This document shows, piece by piece, positions 54,818 through 64,000 of a stretch of 64,000 nucleotides of DNA. A program made the position numbers and the translations under genes. Below the pieces are notes generated by a model. It was not told the origin of the DNA. It saw nothing but the letters and a program-made list of their open reading frames with translations, and searched no databases. Source of the DNA: Pseudomonas putida (GTDB lineage Bacteria > Pseudomonadota > Gammaproteobacteria > Pseudomonadales > Pseudomonadaceae); assembly GCF_026625125.1 (NCBI RefSeq), contig NZ_CP113097.1, positions 3,596,001-3,660,000 on the forward strand. Direction: 5' to 3'. How positions within the stretch are numbered: the stretch's first letter is position 1; each line of letters opens with the position of its first letter.

Positions 54818-55533
54818 ATGAGCGACGACCAAATGTCGCAGGTAGCTGCTATTCGAACCGATAGCTCGAACCCTGCTTCGAACATCACGACGTTGCACAC
54901 AGGCGCTGTGCTGCTCCTACCAGCGCTGGCAGCTATGGGGGCACTGGCAACGAACTTCATCCTGCCCGTATTCCCTTCAATGGCCCGGGACCTGGGAGCC
55001 TCAATCAGCCAGCTGAGTGGAACACTGAGTAGCTTCTTCCTGGTGTTCGGATTGGGACAGTTGGTAGTGGTCCGTTATCGGATCGCTTTGGCCGGCAACG
55101 TCTGGCGCTGTCCGGCTTGGCTATTTTCATGCTCGGAAGTGTCGTGCGCGCATTGGCAGATTCTCTACCCGCACTCATTGCAGGGCGGAGCATTCAGGCG
55201 TTAGGCGTGTGCGGTACGGCAGTTTTATCACGTGCCATTGCTCGTGACTTGTATGACGGTGAGGGGCTGGCACGAGCCTTATCCCTAACCATGGTCGCTA
55301 TGGCAGCTGCTCCAGGGTTTTCCCCATTGATCGGCGGCATTTTGAGTGACGCTCTAGGGTGGAGGGCTTTGTTCATCATCATCGCGATGGCGGCGGTGAT
55401 ACTCGCACTGATTTACAGCATACGCCTGGGTGAGACACATTCACCGGACAGGCGCTCGCCGCTGTCGGTGCTTGGGGTCGTGCTCGTGGGCGCGATGGCT
55501 ACTGCTTTATTGTGCTTCTTGACTGCCGAGTAA
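54818..55533 (+). pseudogene. Bcr/CflA-type MFS exporter, frameshifted and C-terminally truncated
   Basis: Two frames together make the N-terminal half of a drug-resistance MFS protein. The first (LLPALAAMGALATNFILPVFPSMARDLG) runs to about 55068, where one G appears missing in GTAGTGG-TCCG. Restoring it gives GPLSDRFGRQR, the family loop, and continues in the frame of the second part (GLAIFMLGSVVRALA ... DLYDGEGLARALSL, IRLGETH). The second part stops at 55533 after about six helices, where a complete protein would have twelve. Start within 54665-54818 is uncertain. It is probably dead. Confidence 0.85.
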
Positions 55534-55585
55534 CGACCAAGGCGGAACGCCCGAACAAACCGCAACTGGACTAAACTGCAGCCAT

Positions 55586-55610
55586 AAAAAAAGGGGAGCT
55601 TTCGCTCCCC
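55586..55610 (-). terminator. Rho-independent terminator after the YkgJ-type gene
   Basis: On the minus strand a 7-bp GGGGAGC/GCTCCCC stem with a GAAA-type tetraloop is followed by seven U residues. It lies about 165 nt past the stop of the cysteine-cluster gene. Confidence 0.85.
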
Positions 55611-55774
55611 CCTATATCTGGACAACAACCTTGCCTTTCGCTCAAAGTGAAAAAGCCGTCAATATGAGCTGTTCACATGGAACTGTTCGGGGTTCGAAGA
55701 AGCTGATTCGATTGCCTCAGATGGCCAACTCAAGGCACGCTCAGAACGCATAGGCATTGATACTTTTCAAAGCG

Positions 55775-56524
55775 CTAAAGTGGATGGAAGATATAGTCAG
55801 CTGTCTCTTGGTCATCCAATGCCACACCAAACTGTTTAAGTTTCTGCCGCAGAACTGGAGTGTCGACTCGGACTTTCCAATCCGTTCGAATATGGATGGC
55901 TCTCATGAGTGTGTCGTAGAAAGCATAGGCTTCGAGTAGCTGTTCTCGATCAAGCAGGTATACACTCAATGCGTTACCTTTCCACGCAGCAACATTGAGT
56001 CCCAAGATTTCGCATAGAGCGATTTTAGCGCGAGCATCCTCCCTATCTGCCTTTCGAGAGCGCTCAATCTTATTCTGCAGAATGGGGTCAATGATACGGT
56101 CAGTAAATAACACTTCACCACCCTCCCATACCTCAGGCGGACAAATTTTGCTCGCAGGATCCAGAGTGATGAATGGGTTTATTTCCGCAGGATAGATTCG
56201 ACACACCAATGGGCGTTCATCATAGATACTGCAAAGGTTGTTTTCGCCCAGATTCTGACAGCTATTTAGGGCATTGCCCGCGAATACTGCAATGACATGG
56301 ATAGAGGCGTCACCACAGATGACCTCCACGGCTCTGCCTTTAGCATGAGCTAACTCCTGCTGGTTTGAACTCCAATGAAGCTCATCAAATGCCTCAAGTA
56401 GAATTGCTACCTCATGCCCTCTCTTTAGCCACTGCCTCGTTTCATACAGCGTGAGTGGAATCAGCCGACCTTTGCAGCAAACCCCACACCCGTTGCAGGC
56501 AAACCGGATAGCTGTGTTTTCCAT
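55775..56524 (-). CDS. YkgJ-family cysteine-cluster protein
   Basis: The 249-residue protein carries the YkgJ/CxxCxxxCC cluster near the N-terminus (ACNGCGVCCKGRLIPLT, residues 9-25), a second cysteine in NSCQNLGENNLCSIY, and LVCRIYPAEI. The cysteines are expected to bind zinc or an iron-sulfur cluster; the family is often called a flagellin-methylase-like or putative oxidoreductase group, without proven activity. Codon use is more A+T-rich than in the first 50 kb. It appears monocistronic with its own terminator. Confidence 0.78.
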   Translation of the reverse strand: MENTAIRFACNGCGVCCKGRLIPLTLYETRQWLKRGHEVAILLEAFDELHWSSNQQELAHAKGRAVEVICGDASIHVIAVFAGNALNSCQNLGENNLCSIYDERPLVCRIYPAEINPFITLDPASKICPPEVWEGGEVLFTDRIIDPILQNKIERSRKADREDARAKIALCEILGLNVAAWKGNALSVYLLDREQLLEAYAFYDTLMRAIHIRTDWKVRVDTPVLRQKLKQFGVALDDQETADYIFHPL

Positions 56525-56601
56525 AGAAGAACTCGAAAGCGCTCTCGGCGCACCACTTGCAAAATTGACCTAGCAAGGCAGCACCTTTCAAGCAAAATTA
56601 A

Positions 56602-57285
56602 CTAAGCGGGACAATCACTGACCACGAACGCACTTTTACCAATCAGAAATTTTCTTAAATTTTCAGAATAGTCCGCAGATACAGCCTGACGTACGCTTGG
56701 GCGAGTCATTAGCGATTGTCTCCAAGCTTCAACTCGAGGGAGCCCCTCCAGCACAATATTCTGGGCTGAAGAGTTAAGCACTTCAAAAAACCTGAAAATT
56801 GGTGCCATTACAACATCGACCATACTGAATTCAGCCCCTTCAAAGTACGGCCCGGCGACCAAGGCAGAATCAAGTTTAATTAGTTTCCCACGAAGCTCGG
56901 AGGCCTTATGAGCGAAACCCTCTTTATCGGGAGAATTAATCATTCCCCAAACGTCCCCCATCGCCGCTGTGGCGAACTCCATCCATGCTCGATGTTTAGC
57001 TCGTTTCAAAGGATCACTCGGGTGCAATGGCACCTGGCGATACTCGTCTTCAATAAATTCACATATCGGAAAACTTTCAAATAAAATAGTTTGACTCCCC
57101 TCCTCTTCACCTAGGATCAACAGCGGTACCTTGCCGGACGGAGAGATTGCGAGGAACCATTCTGGCTTATTAGCCAAATCGATGGTTTCACGCTCGAAGG
57201 CAATATTTTTCTCGAGCAAGGCAATTGCGACACGCTGGACAAACGGACACAAACCATGGCTCACGAGCTTGAGGTTACTGGGCAT
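56602..57285 (-). CDS. Glutathione S-transferase family protein
   Basis: The 227-residue protein has a thioredoxin-like N-terminal domain with a cysteine in place of the usual Ser/Tyr (SHGLCPFVQRVAIALLEK, Cys13), as in omega and beta type GSTs, and the glutathione-binding SPSGKVPLL. The C-terminal helical domain follows (WMEFATAAMGDVWG, SMVDVVMAPIFRFFEVL). It could act as a thiol transferase or dehalogenation/ring-cleavage helper. It lies upstream of the cysteine-cluster gene on the same strand and is A+T-rich. Confidence 0.88.
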   Translation of the reverse strand: MPSNLKLVSHGLCPFVQRVAIALLEKNIAFERETIDLANKPEWFLAISPSGKVPLLILGEEEGSQTILFESFPICEFIEDEYRQVPLHPSDPLKRAKHRAWMEFATAAMGDVWGMINSPDKEGFAHKASELRGKLIKLDSALVAGPYFEGAEFSMVDVVMAPIFRFFEVLNSSAQNIVLEGLPRVEAWRQSLMTRPSVRQAVSADYSENLRKFLIGKSAFVVSDCPA

Positions 57286-57386
57286 TTCAGAGGCCTATAT
57301 TGAAAGGAGGCGGGACAGCGAATACATCTAGGCCTACTAGGCCGCACACTGTCTCGCCCAAACGCTGAAGTAATAGGTTAGGACTT

Positions 57387-58133
57387 TTACAGTCGGCGTC
57401 CGCCGTCTACGATGATTTCAGACCCAATCGTCCATTTGGACTCATCAGATGCTAGGTACACTACCGCTTTGGCGATCTCTTCTGGCGTGCCGAAACGACC
57501 TGCGGGAATGGAAGAAACGATTTCAGCGTTTACCTGCTCCCTGTACTCAACTGGAATACCGAGCTTGTCATAAAGTGGTGTATCCACAGGACCAGGACTC
57601 ACAGCATTCAGACGAACACCGCGATCAAGCAGCTCTGTTGAAAGTGTTTTCGACATATTCAGCAGCGCTGCTTTGGTCGCCGCGTAAACCGAAGAGTTGG
57701 CATCACCCACATGAACACTCACAGAAGTATTCAATACTACGGAAGCCGGATTTGCGAACACCGGCAGGAGTGCCTGGATCAGGAAGTAAGGCCCTTTGAC
57801 ATTGACGTCAAAAGACCGATCAAACATCTCTTCACTCCACGCTTCCATAGGCATCCATACAGAAACACCAGCATTGAGGAAAGCGATATCAAGCTGTCCA
57901 AAATGATCACGGATGTCGAGAGCGAGTTTTTTCTGGGCTTCCACGTCAGCGGATTCCGCCTGGAGCACAAGTACCTCGCTCCCTAGCTGATTCTTAGCTT
58001 TAGCGATTGAATCTGGGTTCACGCCTGTAACGACAACTCTGGCCCCCTCATTCAGAAAATGTTTAGCGGCTTCGAGACCAATTCCGCTGGTGCCACCGGT
58101 GATCAGTGCGCGTTTGCCTTGCAATCTTGCCAT
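57387..58133 (-). CDS. Short-chain dehydrogenase/reductase (FabG-like)
   Basis: The 248-residue SDR has cofactor motif LITGGTSGIGLEAA, LNAGV, the catalytic triad (NTSVSVH, SSVYAATKAALLNMSKTLS) and the C-terminal IGSEIIVDGGRRL. It would reduce or oxidise a carbonyl with NAD(P)H. It is divergent from the LysR gene at 58264, its likely regulator; such SDR-LysR pairs are common in detoxification loci. Confidence 0.92.
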   Translation of the reverse strand: MARLQGKRALITGGTSGIGLEAAKHFLNEGARVVVTGVNPDSIAKAKNQLGSEVLVLQAESADVEAQKKLALDIRDHFGQLDIAFLNAGVSVWMPMEAWSEEMFDRSFDVNVKGPYFLIQALLPVFANPASVVLNTSVSVHVGDANSSVYAATKAALLNMSKTLSTELLDRGVRLNAVSPGPVDTPLYDKLGIPVEYREQVNAEIVSSIPAGRFGTPEEIAKAVVYLASDESKWTIGSEIIVDGGRRL

Positions 58134-58263
58134 TGGAAATTCTCCTGGTGTGCGGGGCCTTCATGCCCCGGTTAGGTGTACTATGTACCCATGCCGGAAA
58201 ATTGATAAGATGGCAAAATTGAATAGCATTCATGCCCTCAAAGCATAAATCGGAGAATGGAAC

Positions 58264-59166
58264 GTGGATCGTCTGCTACTGATGACATGCTTTGTACGCA
58301 CTGTGGAAACGGGTAGCTTCTCGTCGGCAGGTCGAGATTTAGGCCTTGGCCAACCGAACGTAAGCCGCTACGTAGCCGCCTTGGAAGATCATCTGAAGAC
58401 CCGGTTACTTCACAGATCCACCAGGAAACTGTCCCTTACGCCGGAAGGAGAGCGGTACTATGCGGATGCACGTCGAATCCTCGATGCTGTTGCTGAATCG
58501 GAATCGGCACTGAAGAACGACATTACGCCTTCTGGCTTGCTGAGGGTGGCCTGCCCTACTGCTCTGGCACATACCTTTATCGTTCCTGAAATACCCAGAT
58601 TTCTAAGCCTTTATCCGGAAATGACCCTAGATCTGCAGATTAATGATCGCTTCGTAAACCTTGTAGATGAGGGTGCTGACCTAGCACTGCGGATCGGTCA
58701 CTTCGATGACAAGACACTTAGAACTAAACAATTAGGTTCATTCAAGCGTGTATGCGTCGCTAGCTCAGATTATTTGGCCAAGCGTGGCACCCCTTCGACG
58801 CCGCAAGACCTCGAAAATCATGACTGTATAATTTATACATTATTAAATACCGGGGCCACATGGCGTTTTCGCAATGTGGACATAGCTGTCACCGGAAAGC
58901 TCAGAGTAAACTCTCCAGAAGCTACCCGAGAGTTGGTCAATACGGGTGTGGGGATAGCACAAGGGCCCCAATGGCTATACGAGGCGGGGTTGAGCAATGG
59001 AAATCTTAAACTGATACTTCAGGAGTTTTATCCGCCTCCCGTACCTATCCAGTTTGTTTACATTGCGGATCGGCTAATGCCTAAAAGAGCGCTGGTATTC
59101 ATGGAATTCATAGCGGAAGCATTCGCCAACAGTCCCGTGATTGACGAATGTCATGCCTCACCCTAG
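58264..59166 (+). CDS. LysR-family regulator, GTG start
   Basis: The 300-residue protein has a LysR helix-turn-helix (VRTVETGSFSSAGRDLGLGQPNVSRYVAALE) and a YafC/AaeR-type effector domain (EGADLALRIGHFDD). GTG 58264 is preceded by GGAG with an eight-base spacer; an ATG seven bases before is out of frame. It is divergent from the SDR with a 130-bp gap and probably controls it. The 222 nt after its stop contain no recognised gene. Confidence 0.87.
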   Translation: MDRLLLMTCFVRTVETGSFSSAGRDLGLGQPNVSRYVAALEDHLKTRLLHRSTRKLSLTPEGERYYADARRILDAVAESESALKNDITPSGLLRVACPTALAHTFIVPEIPRFLSLYPEMTLDLQINDRFVNLVDEGADLALRIGHFDDKTLRTKQLGSFKRVCVASSDYLAKRGTPSTPQDLENHDCIIYTLLNTGATWRFRNVDIAVTGKLRVNSPEATRELVNTGVGIAQGPQWLYEAGLSNGNLKLILQEFYPPPVPIQFVYIADRLMPKRALVFMEFIAEAFANSPVIDECHASP

Positions 59167-59361
59167 CTAATGTGTTTACGAGCCTGCTGCCTCCCGCCGA
59201 TCTCGTTACTGGCTGCAGGCTATTATTTGACGCCCTGGATCATGATTCCTCATCTACGCCCCCATCGGCGAAGCGATTAGCCTACAGCAGCAGGCCTTGG
59301 CAGCACGTCGTGGTGCTGGAGATGAGTGAAGCCTACCAAAGACCAAAAATCCGTTGACCAT

Positions 59362-59379
59362 TACGTGCATATGCACGTA
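59362..59379. promoter_or_regulatory. MarR-type operator, 18-bp perfect palindrome
   Basis: TACGTGCATATGCACGTA is self-complementary over all 18 bases and lies 10 bp before the MarR 2 start, where it would overlap the transcription start. Its centre GCATATGC equals that of the site at 54629. Confidence 0.7.
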
Positions 59380-59389
59380 CCTTGGAAAA

Positions 59390-59809
59390 ATGAATCTCGA
59401 TTGCACATGCTTCCGCGTCAGGCGGCTTTCTAGACATATTTCGCAGCTCTACGATGACGCCTTGCGTCCCGTAGGCCTGCGAGTCACGCAGTTCAGTCTG
59501 CTCTCAGCGCTTAAGAAAAATGGAACCATGACGGTGACGAGCCTGGCTGATTACCTGGGCTCAGACCACACCTCCATTTCTCGGGCACTGGCAACCCTGA
59601 AGAGTCACCATTGGGTCATGTTGACCCAGGGCGGCGACAAGCGCTCAACCTTGGTAGAAATCTCCAATCTGGGTCTTGAGATAGTCCGCGAGGCAACTCC
59701 CTATTGGAGTAATGCACAGCAGCGGATTTCCGATTTACTAGGAAGTGGAACCAAGCTTGAGTTAGATAAAGGCTTGGATGAACTTTTCAGGAGGCTATCT
59801 GAATTATGA
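59390..59809 (+). CDS. MarR-family transcriptional regulator 2
   Basis: The 139-residue protein has a MarR fold (RRLSRHISQLYDDALRPVGLRVTQFSLLSALKKNG, SLADYLGSDHTSISRALATLKSHHW, DKRSTLVEISNLG). Two cysteines at the N-terminus (LDCTCFRVRRL) could act as a redox or thiol-reactive switch. ATG 59390 has only a weak GGA before it. It overlaps the thioesterase 2 gene by four bases (ATGA), forming a coupled regulator-enzyme pair behind an 18-bp palindrome. Confidence 0.87.
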   Translation: MNLDCTCFRVRRLSRHISQLYDDALRPVGLRVTQFSLLSALKKNGTMTVTSLADYLGSDHTSISRALATLKSHHWVMLTQGGDKRSTLVEISNLGLEIVREATPYWSNAQQRISDLLGSGTKLELDKGLDELFRRLSEL

Positions 59810-60192
59810 ATGACTTCAACAAGCACTATAAAGGTACTTTAGAGTTTGATGTCTCGCTCGTATCGGAAAGCGAAGCCCAAGGTCAAGCTCTAATCACTGA
59901 TGGCATTCGCAACCCATTTGGTACTGTACACGCTGGGGCGATGATTTGGTTCGCTGATGTCGTAGCGACCACCCTTGCACTGCAGGGCGCTTCGCCTGAA
60001 AAAGGCATGGCAGGATTCCCTCTAGCCATCAACCTTTCAGCAAATATGCTGAGCAACTCGAGCGAAGGCAGATTAATTGCTACAGCCCGCTTCGTTAAGA
60101 GAGGCCGCAAGGTTTCGACCATACGTACAACTGTAGAGAGTGATCAAGGTCGGCTCCTCTTAGACATGACGACCACACATATACCCTCCTAA
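59806..60192 (+). CDS. PaaI-family hotdog thioesterase 2
   Basis: The 128-residue hotdog protein has the PaaI catalytic loop (IRNPFGTVHAGAMIWFADVVATTLAL, residues about 34-59) and LAINLSANML, with an acidic residue replacing the usual Asp position by Asp51. It hydrolyses an unknown acyl-CoA. It is translationally coupled to MarR 2, and a tautomerase gene follows after 85 nt. Confidence 0.87.
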   Translation: MNDFNKHYKGTLEFDVSLVSESEAQGQALITDGIRNPFGTVHAGAMIWFADVVATTLALQGASPEKGMAGFPLAINLSANMLSNSSEGRLIATARFVKRGRKVSTIRTTVESDQGRLLLDMTTTHIPS

Positions 60193-60277
60193 ACTGCCAC
60201 ATTAGAGCCCAAGGAATATCTCAAAATCAAGAGATAGAGTGAACATCAACCCCTAAGCCACGTTAGAGGAACTTAAA

Positions 60278-60682
60278 ATGCCAGTCTTCACCGCATACCT
60301 ACCAAAAGATCGTTTCTCCTCAGAAGAGAAACGCTCAATCGCGAATGCATTTAACCAAACTCTTGTACAGGGCCTGGGCATACCTCAAGGGGATCACTTT
60401 GTTGTGCTGAGCGAGCACGGGAATGATGAACTCTTCATACATCCCACATTCATGGACATGAATCGTGACCCTAAAAATGCAATGATCGTAACCGTGCTAT
60501 TGGGCGCTCACAGGCCGCTCGAAGACAAGAGAGCTCTGGTTAGCACCTTGAATAGATTGGTTTGCGAGGCAGTAGATATATCCCCTGACGACATTTTTGT
60601 AGCACTGATTCCAGCACCAAACGAGAACTTTTCGTTTGGCAGAGGCGAATTACAGCTAGCGGAAGGTAGTCCCAAGTGGTGA
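60278..60682 (+). CDS. Tautomerase-superfamily protein
   Basis: The 134-residue protein has Pro directly after the initiator Met (MPVFTAYLPKDRF), the catalytic residue of the tautomerase superfamily, and two beta-alpha-beta units in one chain, the fused length seen in cis-CaaD- and MSAD-like members. It may tautomerise or hydrate an unsaturated keto acid. It lies in the same direction as MarR 2 and thioesterase 2 and converges on gpmI. Confidence 0.82.
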   Translation: MPVFTAYLPKDRFSSEEKRSIANAFNQTLVQGLGIPQGDHFVVLSEHGNDELFIHPTFMDMNRDPKNAMIVTVLLGAHRPLEDKRALVSTLNRLVCEAVDISPDDIFVALIPAPNENFSFGRGELQLAEGSPKW

Positions 60683-60750
60683 TTTGAGCTCTAAGGCTTG
60701 GGAGTCTTATACCCCAAGCCTTAATAAGTCGAACACAGAAAACCTAGATA

Positions 60751-62280
60751 CTACTGATGCCTTGACTTCAACAACGAAACACCGGTCATCTCTTTGGGCT
60801 GCGGAAGATCGAGGACATCTAGAATGGTTGGAGCAATATCACACAGCCGTCCATTACTTAGATCGAATTTACTCCCACCGGAAATGTAGATGAGCGGAAC
60901 AGCATTAAGAGTATGGGCAGTGTGAACTTGTCCGGCCTCAGGATCCCACATCTGCTCGACGTTGCCGTGGTCTGCAGTTATCAGGCAATTGCCACCCGAC
61001 ACAAGCACTGCGTCTACAACACGCCGCAGACATTGATCGACGGCCTCCACAGCTTTTACAGCAGCTTCAAAAACACCACTATGTCCAACCATGTCCCCAT
61101 TTGCATAATTACATACAATCAAGTCATGATTGGCACTTAAAATTTCTGCGACTAAATTATCCGTCAACTCAAAGGCACTCATCTTGGGCTGAAGATCGTA
61201 GGACTCCACCAGCGGAGATTTAACAAGAATCCTTTTTTCCAATGAGAATGGCTCTTCCTGCCCCCCATTAAAGAAAAACGTAACGTGGGCATACTTTTCT
61301 GTTTCGGCAATTCTAAGTTGAGACCTTCCCAGCCGGGCCATGTACTCACCCAGACTGTTCCTAATAGGTTCTGGCGGAAAAGCACACAATACATCCAACT
61401 CTTCTGCGTAGCGCGTCATAGTGAGCATCTGCTCTTTGCTTATGACAAAAGGTCTCTTGAATTCAGAAAAATTAGAATCAGTGAGCGCTTTGCAAATTTG
61501 ACGAGATCGGTCAGGTCTGAAGTTCAACAGTATGACTGCATCGTTTTCACTGATGACAACAGGGCTGCCAACCGATGTTGCCTGGACAAACTCATCGCTT
61601 TCGTCACGTGCATAGGCTTCTTGAAGAGCCTCCTGCGCAGTTTCATAGTGAAACTTGCTTTGCCCTTGAACAATTAACCTGTAGGCCGCCTCTACCCGAC
61701 TCCAGCGGTTATCGCGATCCATCGCATAGTAACGCCCTACTAACGACGCAATTCTACCTCCGCCATTGTTGGCCAATTCAAGCTCAAGGGCAGAAATAGA
61801 TTCCGAAGCGCTTTTAGGTGGGGTATCTCGCCCATCAAGGAACGCATGAACATAGTATTGTTCGATACCATTCGCCGCAACCAAACTGGCTGCTGCAACA
61901 AAATGATCCAAGTGACTATGAACACCGCCAGATGACAATAAGCCAAGCAGATGAACTGAACCACCTCGTTGCCTTGTACGTTTCACAACCTCCAGAAAAG
62001 CATCGTTCTCATAGAACGAGCCATCTTCGATACTTTTGTTGATCCGCGAGAAATTTTGATAAACGATCCGACCCGCTCCGAGGTTCATATGACCGACCTC
62101 GGAATTTCCCATTTGACCTTCAGGAAGCCCTACAGCCATACCGGACGTCGCAATCTCACTGTGGGGGTAATTTTCGAAAAGGTAGTCCAGGGTCGGAGTG
62201 TTGGCAGCAGCTACTGCATTGGCGTCCTGCTGAGACCTCAGTCCAATTCCATCCAAAATAATTAGAGTGCAGGTTGTCAT
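60751..62280 (-). CDS. gpmI: 2,3-bisphosphoglycerate-independent phosphoglycerate mutase, accessory copy
   Basis: The 509-residue enzyme interconverts 3- and 2-phosphoglycerate using two Mn2+. The N-terminal LIILDGIGLR, the phospho-serine region GQMGNSEVGHMNLGAGRIVYQ (Ser near 61), the metal motifs CNYANGDMVGHSG and LITADHGN, and the C-terminal TGVSLL are all present. Length is standard. Base composition is much richer in A+T than the other core metabolic genes in the window, and the gene lies in an operon with enolase and a small peptide, so I judge it an acquired second copy. Its ribosome-binding site can pair with an upstream loop. Confidence 0.93.
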   Translation of the reverse strand: MTTCTLIILDGIGLRSQQDANAVAAANTPTLDYLFENYPHSEIATSGMAVGLPEGQMGNSEVGHMNLGAGRIVYQNFSRINKSIEDGSFYENDAFLEVVKRTRQRGGSVHLLGLLSSGGVHSHLDHFVAAASLVAANGIEQYYVHAFLDGRDTPPKSASESISALELELANNGGGRIASLVGRYYAMDRDNRWSRVEAAYRLIVQGQSKFHYETAQEALQEAYARDESDEFVQATSVGSPVVISENDAVILLNFRPDRSRQICKALTDSNFSEFKRPFVISKEQMLTMTRYAEELDVLCAFPPEPIRNSLGEYMARLGRSQLRIAETEKYAHVTFFFNGGQEEPFSLEKRILVKSPLVESYDLQPKMSAFELTDNLVAEILSANHDLIVCNYANGDMVGHSGVFEAAVKAVEAVDQCLRRVVDAVLVSGGNCLITADHGNVEQMWDPEAGQVHTAHTLNAVPLIYISGGSKFDLSNGRLCDIAPTILDVLDLPQPKEMTGVSLLKSRHQ

Positions 62281-62286
62281 ATGAGA

Positions 62287-62350
62287 ACCTCTAAATAATA
62301 TTCCTGGCGCACACGGCTCATACTTCTACTTAGAGGTAAACCGTGCGCGC
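62287..62350 (-). promoter_or_regulatory. Intergenic hairpin with anti-Shine-Dalgarno segment before gpmI
   Basis: In the minus-strand RNA a 10-bp stem with one mismatch (arms 62341-62350 and 62307-62316) carries a 24-nt loop containing ACCUCUAA (62330-62337). This is exactly complementary to UUAGAGGU (62287-62294), which includes the AGAGG ribosome-binding site of gpmI. Loop pairing would sequester the site. Confidence 0.5.
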
Positions 62351-62388
62351 AATGGTCAGTCGGCATCTACGAGGATTGTCCCAGCGCC

Positions 62389-63969
<1,581 letters not shown>

Positions 63970-64000
63970 TCAATTAACTGAGAGTTAGACTTGGAGGATT

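Overview
The window looks like a chromosome segment of a Pseudomonas of the putida group. Its GC-rich coding style, RsmE-like CsrA, short LOV photoreceptor beside a class II LitR-type regulator, OprD-type porin, SstT, ahpC-ahpF, gor, galU-ugd and modABC all fit that group. No complete rRNA or tRNA gene, CRISPR array or intact prophage was seen.

Layout. 0-9.5 kb: a LysR tail, an SdsA-type alkyl sulfatase, two DUF202 membrane proteins, a DUF1329 protein, a LysR regulator, an MFS carrier, and an acyl-CoA ligase with an acyl-CoA dehydrogenase. 9.6-16.8 kb: a tricarboxylate uptake and isomerisation locus, made of a periplasmic-binding-protein-fold protein likely to be aconitate isomerase, an OprD porin, a CitMHS carrier, DctA and a PrpF/GalD isomerase, with a divergent LysR regulator. 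16.8-20.3 kb: a MSOX-type amine oxidase, an MFS exporter and a LysR gene with a TTG start. 20.3-28.0 kb: a light-response locus with a LitR-type MerR repressor, a LOV protein, a six-gene lipid-modification operon (SnoaL, SDR, amine-oxidase-like, DUF1365, CFA synthase-like, DUF2878) and a converging two-gene operon (chalcone-isomerase-like, DUF3833). Three copies of an operator of the form TGTACA-N12-TGTAYA sit at the two operon heads. 28.2-51.5 kb: mostly housekeeping genes: an MFS carrier, TerC, nhaR-sstT, YceH, ahpF/ahpC, gor, galU, ugd, the tetrathionate-forming thiosulfate dehydrogenase pair tsdB-tsdA, nitronate monooxygenase, modABC behind a ModE-like box, topoisomerase IB, csrA, and a histidine kinase-KaiC-response regulator operon.

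51.5-64 kb: an accessory region, visibly richer in A+T, entered through a degenerate tRNA-Leu-like segment and a truncated IS256 transposase. It carries two MarR regulators with similar palindromic operators, two PaaI-type thioesterases, an aldo/keto reductase, a frameshifted and truncated Bcr/CflA exporter, a YkgJ cysteine-cluster protein, a GST, an SDR with a divergent LysR, and a tautomerase. It ends in an operon encoding a 57-residue acidic peptide, an enolase and a cofactor-independent phosphoglycerate mutase. These look like second copies of glycolytic enzymes, as seen in fluoride-resistance islands and in some self-resistance settings; the deciding neighbours lie beyond the right edge.

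The items most worth following up are the LitR operator set, the likely aconitate isomerase mis-recognisable as ModA, the accessory peptide-eno-gpmI operon with its structured leader and possible sequestered gpmI ribosome-binding site, the MarR palindromes, and a 97-nt nested hairpin ending galU.
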